Assembly: GCA_937996595.1 (NCBI GenBank)
Contig: CALKVC010000179.1
Location: 1 to 42,285 of the forward strand
Direction: 5' to 3'
From: an uncultured Chitinophagaceae bacterium
GTDB lineage: Bacteria; Bacteroidota; Bacteroidia; Chitinophagales; Chitinophagaceae
Length of the DNA: 42,285 nucleotides
Shown piece after piece: positions 1 through 7,677 of this stretch. The translations under genes were made by a program, and so were the position numbers. Position 1 is the stretch's first letter; the number at the start of each line of letters is the position of its first letter. Under the pieces are notes generated by a model. That model made no database searches. It saw only the letters and a program-made list of their open reading frames with translations, and was not told the DNA's origin.

Positions 1-580
1 TTTTTCAGTGCCGCAACTGGCCCGCAGCATGGCTGCCCTACCCGGTTACCTTACGAACGGCAATACCCCCGAAGGCATTTTCAGGATGTATGGTTTCGAT
101 CATTCGAAAAGCATTTTTATAGGCCCAACCACTAACATTCAATTAAGTATGCCTTTTGAAAATAAGGCTTCGCATTTTTTTGATAATTCATCATTAAATG
201 ATGACGACTGGAGCATGAACAGGTACAAATCATTGTTACCTGAAAATTTCAGGAACCATTACCCGGCATTACAAAGTTATTATGCAGGCATGGCAGGAAG
301 AACTGAAATCATTGCTCATGGCACCACTGTTGATCCCTCCTATTACAAAGGGAAGCCATATTATCCGCTTACACCAACACAGGGATGCCTTTGTACCAAA
401 GAGATCTGGGATGAATCAAGCGGCAAACTGATTGATAGCGACCAGCAGAAATTATCAGATGCTGTTTCAAAAGCAGGCGGCCCTTATGGTTATAGCATCG
501 TAATAAACCTGGATGACAAGCAGCAAAACGTAACGCTGGAAGATATACTGCCTTTTCTAAAACTCGCAGGCCAGTTGTAA
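1..580 (+). CDS. Hypothetical protein, C-terminal part, L,D-transpeptidase-like motif (5' truncated)
   Basis: The reading frame is open to the left edge of the window, so only the C-terminal ~192 residues are seen; the GTG at position 8 is unlikely to be the true start. The visible part carries a His in an IIAHGTT context (about residue 104 counting from that GTG) and, some 20 residues later, a TPTQGCLC segment. This spacing of His followed by (S/T)xGC is like the catalytic signature of YkuD-type L,D-transpeptidases, which cross-link or anchor to peptidoglycan with the Cys as nucleophile. That assignment is inference from the motif alone; the remainder, including the GNTPEGIF and SIFIGP segments, is not something I can place in a named family. 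The gene lies 23 bases before rarA on the same strand. A non-peptidoglycan role is possible. Confidence 0.6.
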   Translation, partial: FSVPQLARSMAALPGYLTNGNTPEGIFRMYGFDHSKSIFIGPTTNIQLSMPFENKASHFFDNSSLNDDDWSMNRYKSLLPENFRNHYPALQSYYAGMAGRTEIIAHGTTVDPSYYKGKPYYPLTPTQGCLCTKEIWDESSGKLIDSDQQKLSDAVSKAGGPYGYSIVINLDDKQQNVTLEDILPFLKLAGQL

Positions 581-603
581 ACATCCGGATGTAACTTTGA
601 TAC

Positions 604-1863
604 ATGAACCTTCCTCCTTTATCTGAACGTTTACGCCCTGTCAGCCTTGATGAACTTACCGGGCAGGAACACCTTACGGGCAAAGGAAGTATCTTACGCA
701 CAGCCATTGAAAACGGCAAAATACCTTCCATGATCTTATGGGGGCCTCCCGGTGTTGGTAAAACAACCATTGCCAATATCATAGCACATGAATTGAAAAT
801 GCCGTTTTACACCATCAGCGCTATTTCATCAGGGGTAAAGGAAATAAGGGAGATCATAGAAATGGCAAAAGAAAAAGATTCCGTCATACTTTTCATAGAC
901 GAGATACACCGGTTTAACAAAGGCCAGCAGGATGCACTGCTGGGCGCTGTTGAAAAGGGAACGGTTACCCTTATTGGCGCCACTACCGAAAACCCTTCTT
1001 TTGAAGTGAACAGCGCTTTGCTGAGCCGCTGCCAGGTATATGTATTAAAACCATTGAATGAAGAAAACCTGGAAGGATTGCTTCGGCATGCACTTGAAAC
1101 TGATACCGTGCTGAAAGAAAAAAAAATAAACCTGAAAGAGACAGAAGCATTGATAACCATTTCAGGCGGGGATGCAAGGAAACTGCTCAACCTGCTTGAA
1201 CTCGTAATAGATGCACTGGGTGAAGGTGCGGAAATAACCAATATTGCCGTGATGGAAACAGCCCAGCAACGCATTGCATTATATGATAAGAAAAGTGAAC
1301 AACACTACGATATTATTTCCGCATTCATCAAAAGCATGCGGGGAAGCGATCCTAACGCTGCCGTGTACTGGCTTGCCCGTATGATTGAAGGCGGCGAAGA
1401 CCTGAAATTCATTGCCCGCAGGATGATCATTTTTGCCAGTGAAGATATCGGCAATGCTAACCCGAATGCTTTGCTGCTCGCCAATAATACATTCCAGGCC
1501 GTTAATGTGATCGGTTACCCGGAAAGCAGGATCATACTTTCCCAGTGCGCCGTTTACCTGGCTTCATCAGCAAAAAGCAATGCTTCATACCAGGCCATCG
1601 GCGAAGCCATTGATGCAGTTAAAAAAACAGGAGACCTGCCCGTTCCATTGCATTTACGGAATGCCGTATCAAAAATGATGAAGCAGATGGATTATGGAAG
1701 GGATTATAAATATGCACATCAATTTGAAGGAAATTTCATCCTGCAACAGTACCTGCCCGAAAAACTGGACGGTAAAAGGTTTTACAACCCCCAGCCCAAT
1801 CCGAGGGAAGATGAAATAAGGAAATTCCTGAAAGAAAAATGGAAAGACAAATATGGATATTAA
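604..1863 (+). CDS. rarA: Replication-associated recombination protein A (RarA/MgsA), AAA+ ATPase
   Basis: RarA is a clamp-loader-like AAA+ ATPase, conserved from bacteria to eukaryotic WRNIP1/Mgs1, that acts at stalled replication forks. The 419-residue length is normal for the family. Visible motifs are Walker A GPPGVGKTT at residues 47-55, Walker B ILFIDE at 95-100 followed by HRFNKGQQDALL typical of RarA, a sensor-like GATTENPSFEVNSALLSRC, and the C-terminal tetramerisation region with SDPNAAVYWLARMIEGGED and the ARRMIIFASEDIG block. The N-terminus PLSERLRP is the usual start of the family. The stop codon overlaps the next gene (globin) by 11 bases, so the two are probably translated from one message. 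Identification is secure from several independent family motifs. Confidence 0.96.
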   Translation: MNLPPLSERLRPVSLDELTGQEHLTGKGSILRTAIENGKIPSMILWGPPGVGKTTIANIIAHELKMPFYTISAISSGVKEIREIIEMAKEKDSVILFIDEIHRFNKGQQDALLGAVEKGTVTLIGATTENPSFEVNSALLSRCQVYVLKPLNEENLEGLLRHALETDTVLKEKKINLKETEALITISGGDARKLLNLLELVIDALGEGAEITNIAVMETAQQRIALYDKKSEQHYDIISAFIKSMRGSDPNAAVYWLARMIEGGEDLKFIARRMIIFASEDIGNANPNALLLANNTFQAVNVIGYPESRIILSQCAVYLASSAKSNASYQAIGEAIDAVKKTGDLPVPLHLRNAVSKMMKQMDYGRDYKYAHQFEGNFILQQYLPEKLDGKRFYNPQPNPREDEIRKFLKEKWKDKYGY

Positions 1864-2248
1864 AAGAGATATAAGTTCACGTAATGATATAGAGCGATTC
1901 ATCATGCTATTTTATGAAAGGGTGAAGACAGACAAAACTATCGGTGTTATTTTCAATAAAATTGTTACCATCAACTGGGAAAAGCATATACCGCTGATTA
2001 CAGATTTCTGGGAAACCATCCTGCTCGACAATCCTGTTTATTCGCATAATGCCATGGATGTACACTACGCCCTGAATAGGATTTATCCATTACAGAAGAA
2101 ACATTTTGACGCATGGCTGAATATATTCAATACAACGCTGGATGAATTGTATAGCGGTGACAAAGCAAATCTTGCCAAACAACGGGCTTTATCCATTGCC
2201 ATGCTGATGCAGCATAAAATGGATCCCGAAAAAAACAATATCATGTAA
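1853..2248 (+). CDS. Group III truncated hemoglobin
   Basis: A 131-residue heme protein of the 2-over-2 globin fold, group III. Features are the FYERV segment near residue 20 (helix B, with the B10 Tyr position), the NWEKHIPLITDFWE block at 41-54, and the KKHFDAWL segment in which His84 is the likely proximal F8 heme ligand, followed by the LDELYSGDKA turn usual for the group. Members bind O2, NO and related ligands; the physiological role of group III proteins is mostly unsettled. The start codon lies inside the end of rarA (11-base overlap), and the stop is followed at once by the acetyltransferase start, so rarA, globin and acetyltransferase look translationally coupled. No promoter of its own is evident. 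Confidence 0.9.
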   Translation: MDIKRDISSRNDIERFIMLFYERVKTDKTIGVIFNKIVTINWEKHIPLITDFWETILLDNPVYSHNAMDVHYALNRIYPLQKKHFDAWLNIFNTTLDELYSGDKANLAKQRALSIAMLMQHKMDPEKNNIM

Positions 2249-2249
2249 T

Positions 2250-2702
2250 ATGGAAACGATGAACTGGGAATACAAGCCATTTAAAGGCTTATCGGCACAG
2301 GAACTGTATAGCATCCTGAAATTGAGAAGCGAAGTGTTTGTTGTGGAGCAGCAATGCGTTTACCTGGACATGGATGGTAAAGACCAGCAAAGTTTTCATT
2401 TATGCGGATGGGAAAACGGTACGCTCGTTGCCTACGCAAGGATACTTCCACCGGGGCTTTCCTATGAAGAAGCCAGCATCGGAAGGGTTGTAACCAACCC
2501 GGAATACAGGAGAACAGGCGCCGGGAGGAAACTGATGAAACTGGCTATTGAAAAAACATTCGCCCAATTCGATGTAAAGGATATCAGGATTGGCGCACAA
2601 AAATACCTTTTCAACTTTTATGCTTCCTTCGGGTTTATGCAGTGTGGCCCTGAATACATGGAAGACGGTATACCGCATGTGGAAATGTGCCTGAAAAGAT
2701 AA
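2250..2702 (+). CDS. GNAT family N-acetyltransferase, ElaA type
   Basis: A 150-residue protein with the single GNAT fold. The N-terminal MNWEYKPFKGLSAQELYSIL, then LRSEVFVVEQQCVYLDMDGKD, is typical of ElaA-like enzymes. The acetyl-CoA pyrophosphate loop is seen as IGRVVTNPEYRRTGAGRKLM around residues 74-93 (the R/Q-x-x-G-x-G/A motif is RRTGAG). The C-terminal AQKYLFNFYASFGF is the usual GNAT motif B region. Substrate is unknown for this family. The annotated ATG starts one base after the globin stop; a second ATG three codons downstream (MNWEY) gives the better family N-terminus and may be the true start. Likely the last gene of the rarA-globin-GNAT unit. Confidence 0.9.
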   Translation: METMNWEYKPFKGLSAQELYSILKLRSEVFVVEQQCVYLDMDGKDQQSFHLCGWENGTLVAYARILPPGLSYEEASIGRVVTNPEYRRTGAGRKLMKLAIEKTFAQFDVKDIRIGAQKYLFNFYASFGFMQCGPEYMEDGIPHVEMCLKR

Positions 2703-2805
2703 ATTCATTTACACAATAATTACAGGAGGCTTACGTTTAGTTATATATATGCACTAATCATGCATATGTTAATCTGTACACCAGCATTAGACTAAACCGT
2801 GCCTG

Positions 2806-3801
2806 ATGAAAACATCTTTACGTACTGCTGTATCCAAAATACTGCTGCTTTATACAATTAGCCTCAGTGCACATACAAATATACATGCACAACACATGGG
2901 CTTTTTTACCGGCAAAGTAAGATGGGAAACAGGATTGAACTTCGGGCCAACATTTTTCCTGGGCGACCTGGGAGGCAATGCAGGTTATGGCACCCATTTC
3001 ATAAAAGATGTAAACCTTGAGTTGACAAAGATGATGAAAGGGGCTTTCATTTCGGCTTACCCGAGCGACTGGCTTGGGGTAAGGCTTGCCGCACAGTATA
3101 CCTATGTGGAAGGAAGAGACAACATCATCAATACAACCGGTGTGAATGAACTGTGGAGAAAGCAACGAAACCTTGATTTTAAAAGCGATGTATGGGAAGC
3201 ATATGCCGCCATTGAATTATTCCCGACGATGATGTTTAACAGGTATGAAGACTATACGCCGCGATTCAAGCCTTATGGGTTCATCGGTGTAGGTATTTTC
3301 AAATTCGACCCGAAAGGATCCATCACAGATATCAACGGTGATAAACAATGGTACAGGCTGCATCCTTTAAAAACAGAAGGCCAGGGATTTCCCGAATACC
3401 CGGAAAAGAAACCTTATTCACTAACCCAGTTCAACATACCTATGGGCCTGGGTGTGAAAGTGAGGATGAGCGAAAGGATTAACCTGAGCCCCGAGCTGCT
3501 ATACAGGAAAACGTTTACAGATTATATGGATGATGTAAGTACCACTTACATAGATCCCGACTACTTTGACCTGCACCTGAGCCCTGCAGATGCGGCCATT
3601 GCCCGGCAAATACACGACAAAACGGTTGGTATTGTAACACCCGGAGTTAACAGGTATGAGCCTGGAACACAACGCGGACAATCGAGGAATATGGATGCTT
3701 ATTTTTCTTTCGTACTTAAACTCGGTATAAGGCTTGGCGAGGTAGGAAGCGAAGAAGAAATCAGGGCAAGGAGCCAGAGAAGGTGCCCTTCATTTTACTA
3801 A
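2806..3801 (+). CDS. Outer-membrane beta-barrel-like protein (DUF6089-like)
   Basis: A 331-residue exported protein: residues 1-28 form a signal peptide (MKTSLRTAVSKILLLYTISL with the cut near HAQ). The mature part has alternating hydrophobic and aromatic strands (RWETGLNFGPTFFLGDLGG, GVRLAAQYTYVEGRD, PYGFIGVGIFKFDPKG, YSLTQFNIPMGLGVKVRM, YFSFVLKLGIRLGE), the pattern of an outer-membrane barrel. The GPTFFLGDLGGN turn resembles proteins annotated as DUF6089 in Bacteroidota, but I name the family from memory of the pattern only. No function can be assigned. It stands alone between the acetyltransferase and uvrA; the ~100 bases upstream are AT-rich and presumably hold its promoter. Confidence 0.8.
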   Translation: MKTSLRTAVSKILLLYTISLSAHTNIHAQHMGFFTGKVRWETGLNFGPTFFLGDLGGNAGYGTHFIKDVNLELTKMMKGAFISAYPSDWLGVRLAAQYTYVEGRDNIINTTGVNELWRKQRNLDFKSDVWEAYAAIELFPTMMFNRYEDYTPRFKPYGFIGVGIFKFDPKGSITDINGDKQWYRLHPLKTEGQGFPEYPEKKPYSLTQFNIPMGLGVKVRMSERINLSPELLYRKTFTDYMDDVSTTYIDPDYFDLHLSPADAAIARQIHDKTVGIVTPGVNRYEPGTQRGQSRNMDAYFSFVLKLGIRLGEVGSEEEIRARSQRRCPSFY

Positions 3802-4136
3802 ACTAAAAAACATATCATAACAAAGAAATAATGATTGATAGAAATAAGTGCAAAGTATACAACAGAAGTTACAACCCCCGGAGACCAAAGTGAATTTTAA
3901 TACACATTGTTTAACTCTGAAACCACAAGAAATAATTTCGTTCCTATGCTTTGCCTTATTTTTTACAACAGCATTCAGCTAGTCCTACCCTTCATTTACG
4001 GTTGATTGAAAAGATGATCCATGTTCTTTGCGACGTGGATTTTCTTTTTTATGTCAGGAGCGGGATACAAGATGCGGGATGCAGGATGCAAGATACTGGA
4101 TACTGGATGCGGGATACTGGATACAGGATCTTGTTA
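3802..4136. other. Intergenic region between barrel protein and uvrA 3' end
   Basis: These 335 bases between the barrel-protein stop and the convergent uvrA stop hold no credible gene. The two short ORFs across the right half are low-complexity translations of the heptamer array at 4064-4126. Apart from that array I see no clear terminator hairpin. Confidence 0.6.
4064..4126. repeat. Heptamer tandem repeat, nine units
   Basis: Nine contiguous 7-base units of consensus GATRCNR: GATACAA, GATGCGG, GATGCAG, GATGCAA, GATACTG, GATACTG, GATGCGG, GATACTG, GATACAG. A tenth partial unit (GATC) follows. Every unit begins GAT and has C at position 5; variation sits at positions 4, 6 and 7. The array begins ten bases beyond the uvrA stop codon on the minus strand. 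It resembles in form the short tandem heptanucleotide repeats described in cyanobacteria; whether it is related is unknown. Confidence 0.9.
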
Positions 4137-7010
4137 TTACAATTCGTGTTTCAAAAATTTTGCCGTGAAGCTTTCCTTAACTGATTTCATCGCTTCCGGT
4201 ACTCCTTCAAATAATACCCTGCCACCGCCCGATCCGCCTTCTGGGCCAATATCTATGATATGGTCTGCCACTTTAATCATATCCAGGTTATGTTCTATTA
4301 CCAGTACCGTATTGCCACGGTCTGTCAACTTATTCAACACATCCAGCAAATGCTGTATATCCTGGAAATGCAACCCGGTAGTGGGTTCATCAAGTATATA
4401 AAATGTTTTACCCGTATCCCGTTTCCCTAATTCTGTTGCCAGTTTTACACGCTGTGCTTCGCCGCCACTCAATGTAACAGCACTTTGCCCCAGGGTAATA
4501 TATCCGAGCCCAACTTCCTGCAACACTTTAATTTTTCGGTAGATATAAGGTACCGCATTGAAAAATTCAACCGCATCATCAACGGTCATATCTAGTACAT
4601 CACTGATAGATTTTCCTTTGTACCTAATTTCAAGTGTTTCCCGGTTATATCGTTTCCCGTTGCATTTTTCACAATGAACATGTACATCAGGCAGGAAGTT
4701 CATTTCAATAACCCGCATACCACCTCCTTCACAAACATCACACCTGCCGCTTTTTACATTGAATGAAAAACGGCCTGCGGCATATCCCCTGATCTTTGCT
4801 TCGGGCACAGAAGCAAATAATGTACGTATATCTGTAAAGAAACCACAATAGGTTGCCGGGTTGCTCCTGGGCGTCCTTCCTATCGGGCTTTGGTCAATTT
4901 CAATCACTTTATCAATATTATCAAGGCCTTTGATGGATGTATACGGCAAGGCATCCCCCTTGCTTTTATAGCAATATGTATGCAGCAGGGGATATAAGGT
5001 TTCATTGATCAGTGTTGACTTACCACTTCCGCTTACACCGGTAACCAGTATCAGTTTGCCCAAAGGAAATGTAACGTTCACATTTTTCAGGTTATTACCG
5101 GATGCGCCATTCAAAACAATGTGCTTTCCGTTACCCTTTCTTCTTTCTGTTGGCACTTCTATCCGCTTCTTCCCGTTAAGGTACATGGCTGTTTCTGATG
5201 AAGAGCGCAATACGTCGGCAGGTGTTCCTTCGGTAACTACCCTTCCGCCATGGTTACCGGCGCCGGGGCCGATATCAACCAGGTGGTCTGCTGCCAGCAT
5301 AATATCTTTATCATGTTCCACTACCAGCACACTGTTGCCAATATCACGCAGGTTCTGCAAAGCGGTAATTAGGCGCTGGTTATCGCGCTGGTGCAAACCG
5401 ATACTCGGCTCATCTAAAATATATGTTATGCCCTGTAACTGAGAACCGATCTGTGTTGCCAGCCTGATACGCTGGTATTCGCCCCCACTAAGACTTCTTG
5501 ACGGACGATTGAGTGTTAAATAGGTCAGGCCCACATCCAGCAAAAATTGTAACCGTTCCCTAATTTCTTTGAGGATGTCTTTTGCTATGGCATTCTGTTT
5601 ATCCGACAGCCTTTTTTCCAATCCTTTAAACCATCCTGCCAGTTCATCAAGGTCCATCTCACCTAAACCGGCAATATTTTTCTCATCTACCCTGAACCAA
5701 AGGCTTTCTTTGCGTAACCTGGTTCCGTTACAGGTGTCACAGGGCTTTAATTTCATAAAGCGTTCTGCCCAATCCCTTACAGCCTCACTGGTATTGTTAG
5801 ACGCAAACCAGCGGGTAACCATGTTAACAACCCCCTCAAATTCCGTTTCGTATATACCGTTGCCATTTTCCTGTGCATCCAAGTCAAGCGGTTCACTGCC
5901 CGAATCCTGTCCATCTTCCTTTCCGTAAAGCAATATATTAATCGCTTTCTGTGAAAGATCCTTAACCGGCCTGTCCAAACTGAACTTATATTTTTTAGCT
6001 AACTGTTGTACTAGTTTATAAACATGTGTTTCCCTTTCTTCACCCAATGGTATGATGGCGCCATCTTTTACCGAGAGGTTCCTGTCGGGCAACACCGCAT
6101 CCAAATTAACCTGGTATACCGTGCCAAGGCCTTTGCAGGAAGGGCATGCCCCATACGGTGAATTAAAGGAAAACGCATTGGGAGATGGCTCTTCATAGCT
6201 GATGCCGGTATCAATACACATCAGTTTTTTGCTGTATTGGATAAGTTTATTGTCATCATTTACCAGCAGAAAAAGCAGGTCTTTACCCAATAGTAATGTT
6301 TTTTGTACGCTCTGGCTTAAACGCAGTTTCATGTCATCTGTTACCTGCAACCTGTCTACCACCACTTCAATATCATGAATCTTATACCGGTCAACCTGCA
6401 TCCTTGGGGTAAGGTCCTTCACTTCTCCATCAACCCGCACTTTAAGAAATCCTTTCTTCCTGATATCTTCAAAGAGTTCGCGGTAATGTCCTTTACGGCC
6501 CCGCACCAGCGGCGCCAGCAAACTGATTTTCTTTTTATTGAATTTGCTGAATACAGACTGTACGATTTCCTCTTCGCTGAACTTTGTCATCTTTTTCCCG
6601 GTATTATAACTGTATGCTTCCCCTACACGGGCAAACAGCAATCGAAGGAAATCATAAATCTCCGTGATGGTTCCAACAGTACTCCTGGGATTCTTATTGG
6701 TTGTTTTCTGTTCAATGGAAATTACGGGAGACAGCCCGGTTATCTTATCTACGTCCGGCCGCTCCATATCTCCCACAAATTGACGGGCATATGCAGAAAA
6801 GCTTTCCATATACCGGCGCTGGCCTTCATTGTAAATGGTATCAAAAGCAAGGGAAGATTTTCCGCTTCCGCTAACGCCTGTAAATACAACCAGTTTGTTT
6901 TTGGGAATACTTATATCAATACCCTTAAGGTTATGTTCCCTCGCACCAAACACTTCTATGAATTCGCCGGTATGAACAGTTACCGGTGTTTTTTTATTTT
7001 TCTCAGCCAT
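4137..7010 (-). CDS. uvrA: Excinuclease ABC subunit A (UvrA)
   Basis: UvrA is the DNA damage-recognition ATPase of nucleotide excision repair; it dimerises, loads UvrB on lesions and leaves. The protein has both ABC modules. The first has GVSGSGKSSLAF near the N-terminus and the signature LSGGEYQRIRLATQ; the second has GVSGSGKSTLINETLYP and LSGGEAQRVKLATEL. Zinc-binding Cys pairs are visible as CPSCKGLG, CDTCNGTR, and CDVCEGGG with CEKCNGKRYN. The EIDQSPIGRTPRSNPATYCG block is diagnostic. The longest frame runs to 7064, but the family N-terminus and a MAEKNKKTP start fit position 7010 better, giving about 957 residues. It is divergent from the SecA-like gene at 7118. The 3' end is followed by the heptamer array. 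Confidence 0.97.
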   Translation of the reverse strand: MAEKNKKTPVTVHTGEFIEVFGAREHNLKGIDISIPKNKLVVFTGVSGSGKSSLAFDTIYNEGQRRYMESFSAYARQFVGDMERPDVDKITGLSPVISIEQKTTNKNPRSTVGTITEIYDFLRLLFARVGEAYSYNTGKKMTKFSEEEIVQSVFSKFNKKKISLLAPLVRGRKGHYRELFEDIRKKGFLKVRVDGEVKDLTPRMQVDRYKIHDIEVVVDRLQVTDDMKLRLSQSVQKTLLLGKDLLFLLVNDDNKLIQYSKKLMCIDTGISYEEPSPNAFSFNSPYGACPSCKGLGTVYQVNLDAVLPDRNLSVKDGAIIPLGEERETHVYKLVQQLAKKYKFSLDRPVKDLSQKAINILLYGKEDGQDSGSEPLDLDAQENGNGIYETEFEGVVNMVTRWFASNNTSEAVRDWAERFMKLKPCDTCNGTRLRKESLWFRVDEKNIAGLGEMDLDELAGWFKGLEKRLSDKQNAIAKDILKEIRERLQFLLDVGLTYLTLNRPSRSLSGGEYQRIRLATQIGSQLQGITYILDEPSIGLHQRDNQRLITALQNLRDIGNSVLVVEHDKDIMLAADHLVDIGPGAGNHGGRVVTEGTPADVLRSSSETAMYLNGKKRIEVPTERRKGNGKHIVLNGASGNNLKNVNVTFPLGKLILVTGVSGSGKSTLINETLYPLLHTYCYKSKGDALPYTSIKGLDNIDKVIEIDQSPIGRTPRSNPATYCGFFTDIRTLFASVPEAKIRGYAAGRFSFNVKSGRCDVCEGGGMRVIEMNFLPDVHVHCEKCNGKRYNRETLEIRYKGKSISDVLDMTVDDAVEFFNAVPYIYRKIKVLQEVGLGYITLGQSAVTLSGGEAQRVKLATELGKRDTGKTFYILDEPTTGLHFQDIQHLLDVLNKLTDRGNTVLVIEHNLDMIKVADHIIDIGPEGGSGGGRVLFEGVPEAMKSVKESFTAKFLKHEL

Positions 7011-7067
7011 CTTGATTATCCTTGCAGTAAAGATAAAGCAAATTACAGGCGACAGGTTGTTCATCTA

Positions 7068-7096
7068 TTGAAATGTTGAAGTATTTGATACATTTG
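7068..7096 (+). promoter_or_regulatory. Bacteroidota-type promoter for the SecA-like gene
   Basis: A TTG at 7068-7070 and a TACATTTG at 7089-7096 are separated by 18 bases and match the Bacteroidota sigma-A consensus (TTTG, about 19 bases, TAnnTTTG). Transcription would begin near 7102, about 15 bases before the ATG at 7118. Seen by eye only. Confidence 0.5.
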
Positions 7097-7117
7097 TAAA
7101 TAAAAAATCTACCAATT

Positions 7118-7666
7118 ATGTTTTCCGGATTATTTGGAAAGAAAGAGGAGGATACGGAAGGGCTTTTGTTTTCCGACCGGGCTTATATGACCACTATTGC
7201 CAAAATGCATGCCTGCCTGGAACTTTCTCAAAAAAACGACTCATATGTTTTTATCGCCTGGTTCAGTGACACAGCTACGGCTTTCAGGAATTATTTCCAG
7301 GAACATGGTGCTTCAGCAGACAGGATCATGGAAACAAAACAACTAAATGCATCCATCTTACAAAATATTATACCTGTATTTACAGAACATTACCCGCTTT
7401 ATACCAGGGAAGAAGAACTGGTAAAAGGCTGGGGCCTTGAAAAAATCCCTGTTTACAGCGCACTGGATGAGCCGCTGTTCAAACATTTTGGCAGTGAAAA
7501 ACTGATCCCCATGATGAAACTGATGGGCATGAAAGAAAATGAAATGATTGAACACGCAATGGTAACAAAGTCTATCATTAAAGGCCAGCGCAAAATAGAA
7601 AGCCAGCTCACTGTAGAACAACACGCCAACTCCCAGGATGAGTGGATGAAGAAAAACCTCGGCTGA
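7118..7666 (+). CDS. Stand-alone SecA-scaffold-like protein without ATPase motifs
   Basis: This 182-residue protein looks like a shrunken piece of the preprotein translocase ATPase SecA. Residues 114-163 (SALDEPLFKHFGSEKLIPMM, then LMGMKENEMIEH, VTKSI and GQRKIES) run in the same order as the SecA stretch that follows NBD2 and enters the helical scaffold, which in E. coli reads, from memory, SLEDDLLRIFASDRVSGMM then KLGMKPGEAIEH, VTKAI and AQRKVES. Residues 22-80 could correspond to the start of NBD2 (a hydrophobic strand VFIAWFS like LVGTISI, then a helix and an LNA-like segment). The SecA motifs GRGTDI and QLRGRSGRQGDPG, and any Walker motif, are missing, so it cannot hydrolyse ATP by the SecA mechanism. 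No signal peptide or membrane segment. Function unknown. Confidence 0.75.
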   Translation: MFSGLFGKKEEDTEGLLFSDRAYMTTIAKMHACLELSQKNDSYVFIAWFSDTATAFRNYFQEHGASADRIMETKQLNASILQNIIPVFTEHYPLYTREEELVKGWGLEKIPVYSALDEPLFKHFGSEKLIPMMKLMGMKENEMIEHAMVTKSIIKGQRKIESQLTVEQHANSQDEWMKKNLG

Positions 7667-7677
7667 TCATATCCTGA

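Noticed and set aside
592..599. TAACTTTG just before the rarA start as a promoter
   Set aside because: It matches the -7 box, but there is no -33 box at the right distance and the transcript would start at the ATG itself.
3951..4401. Plus-strand ORFs across the heptamer repeat and uvrA 3' end
   Set aside because: Their sequence is the translation of the tandem repeat (DTGYWMRDTGY pattern) and the antisense of uvrA; no family features.
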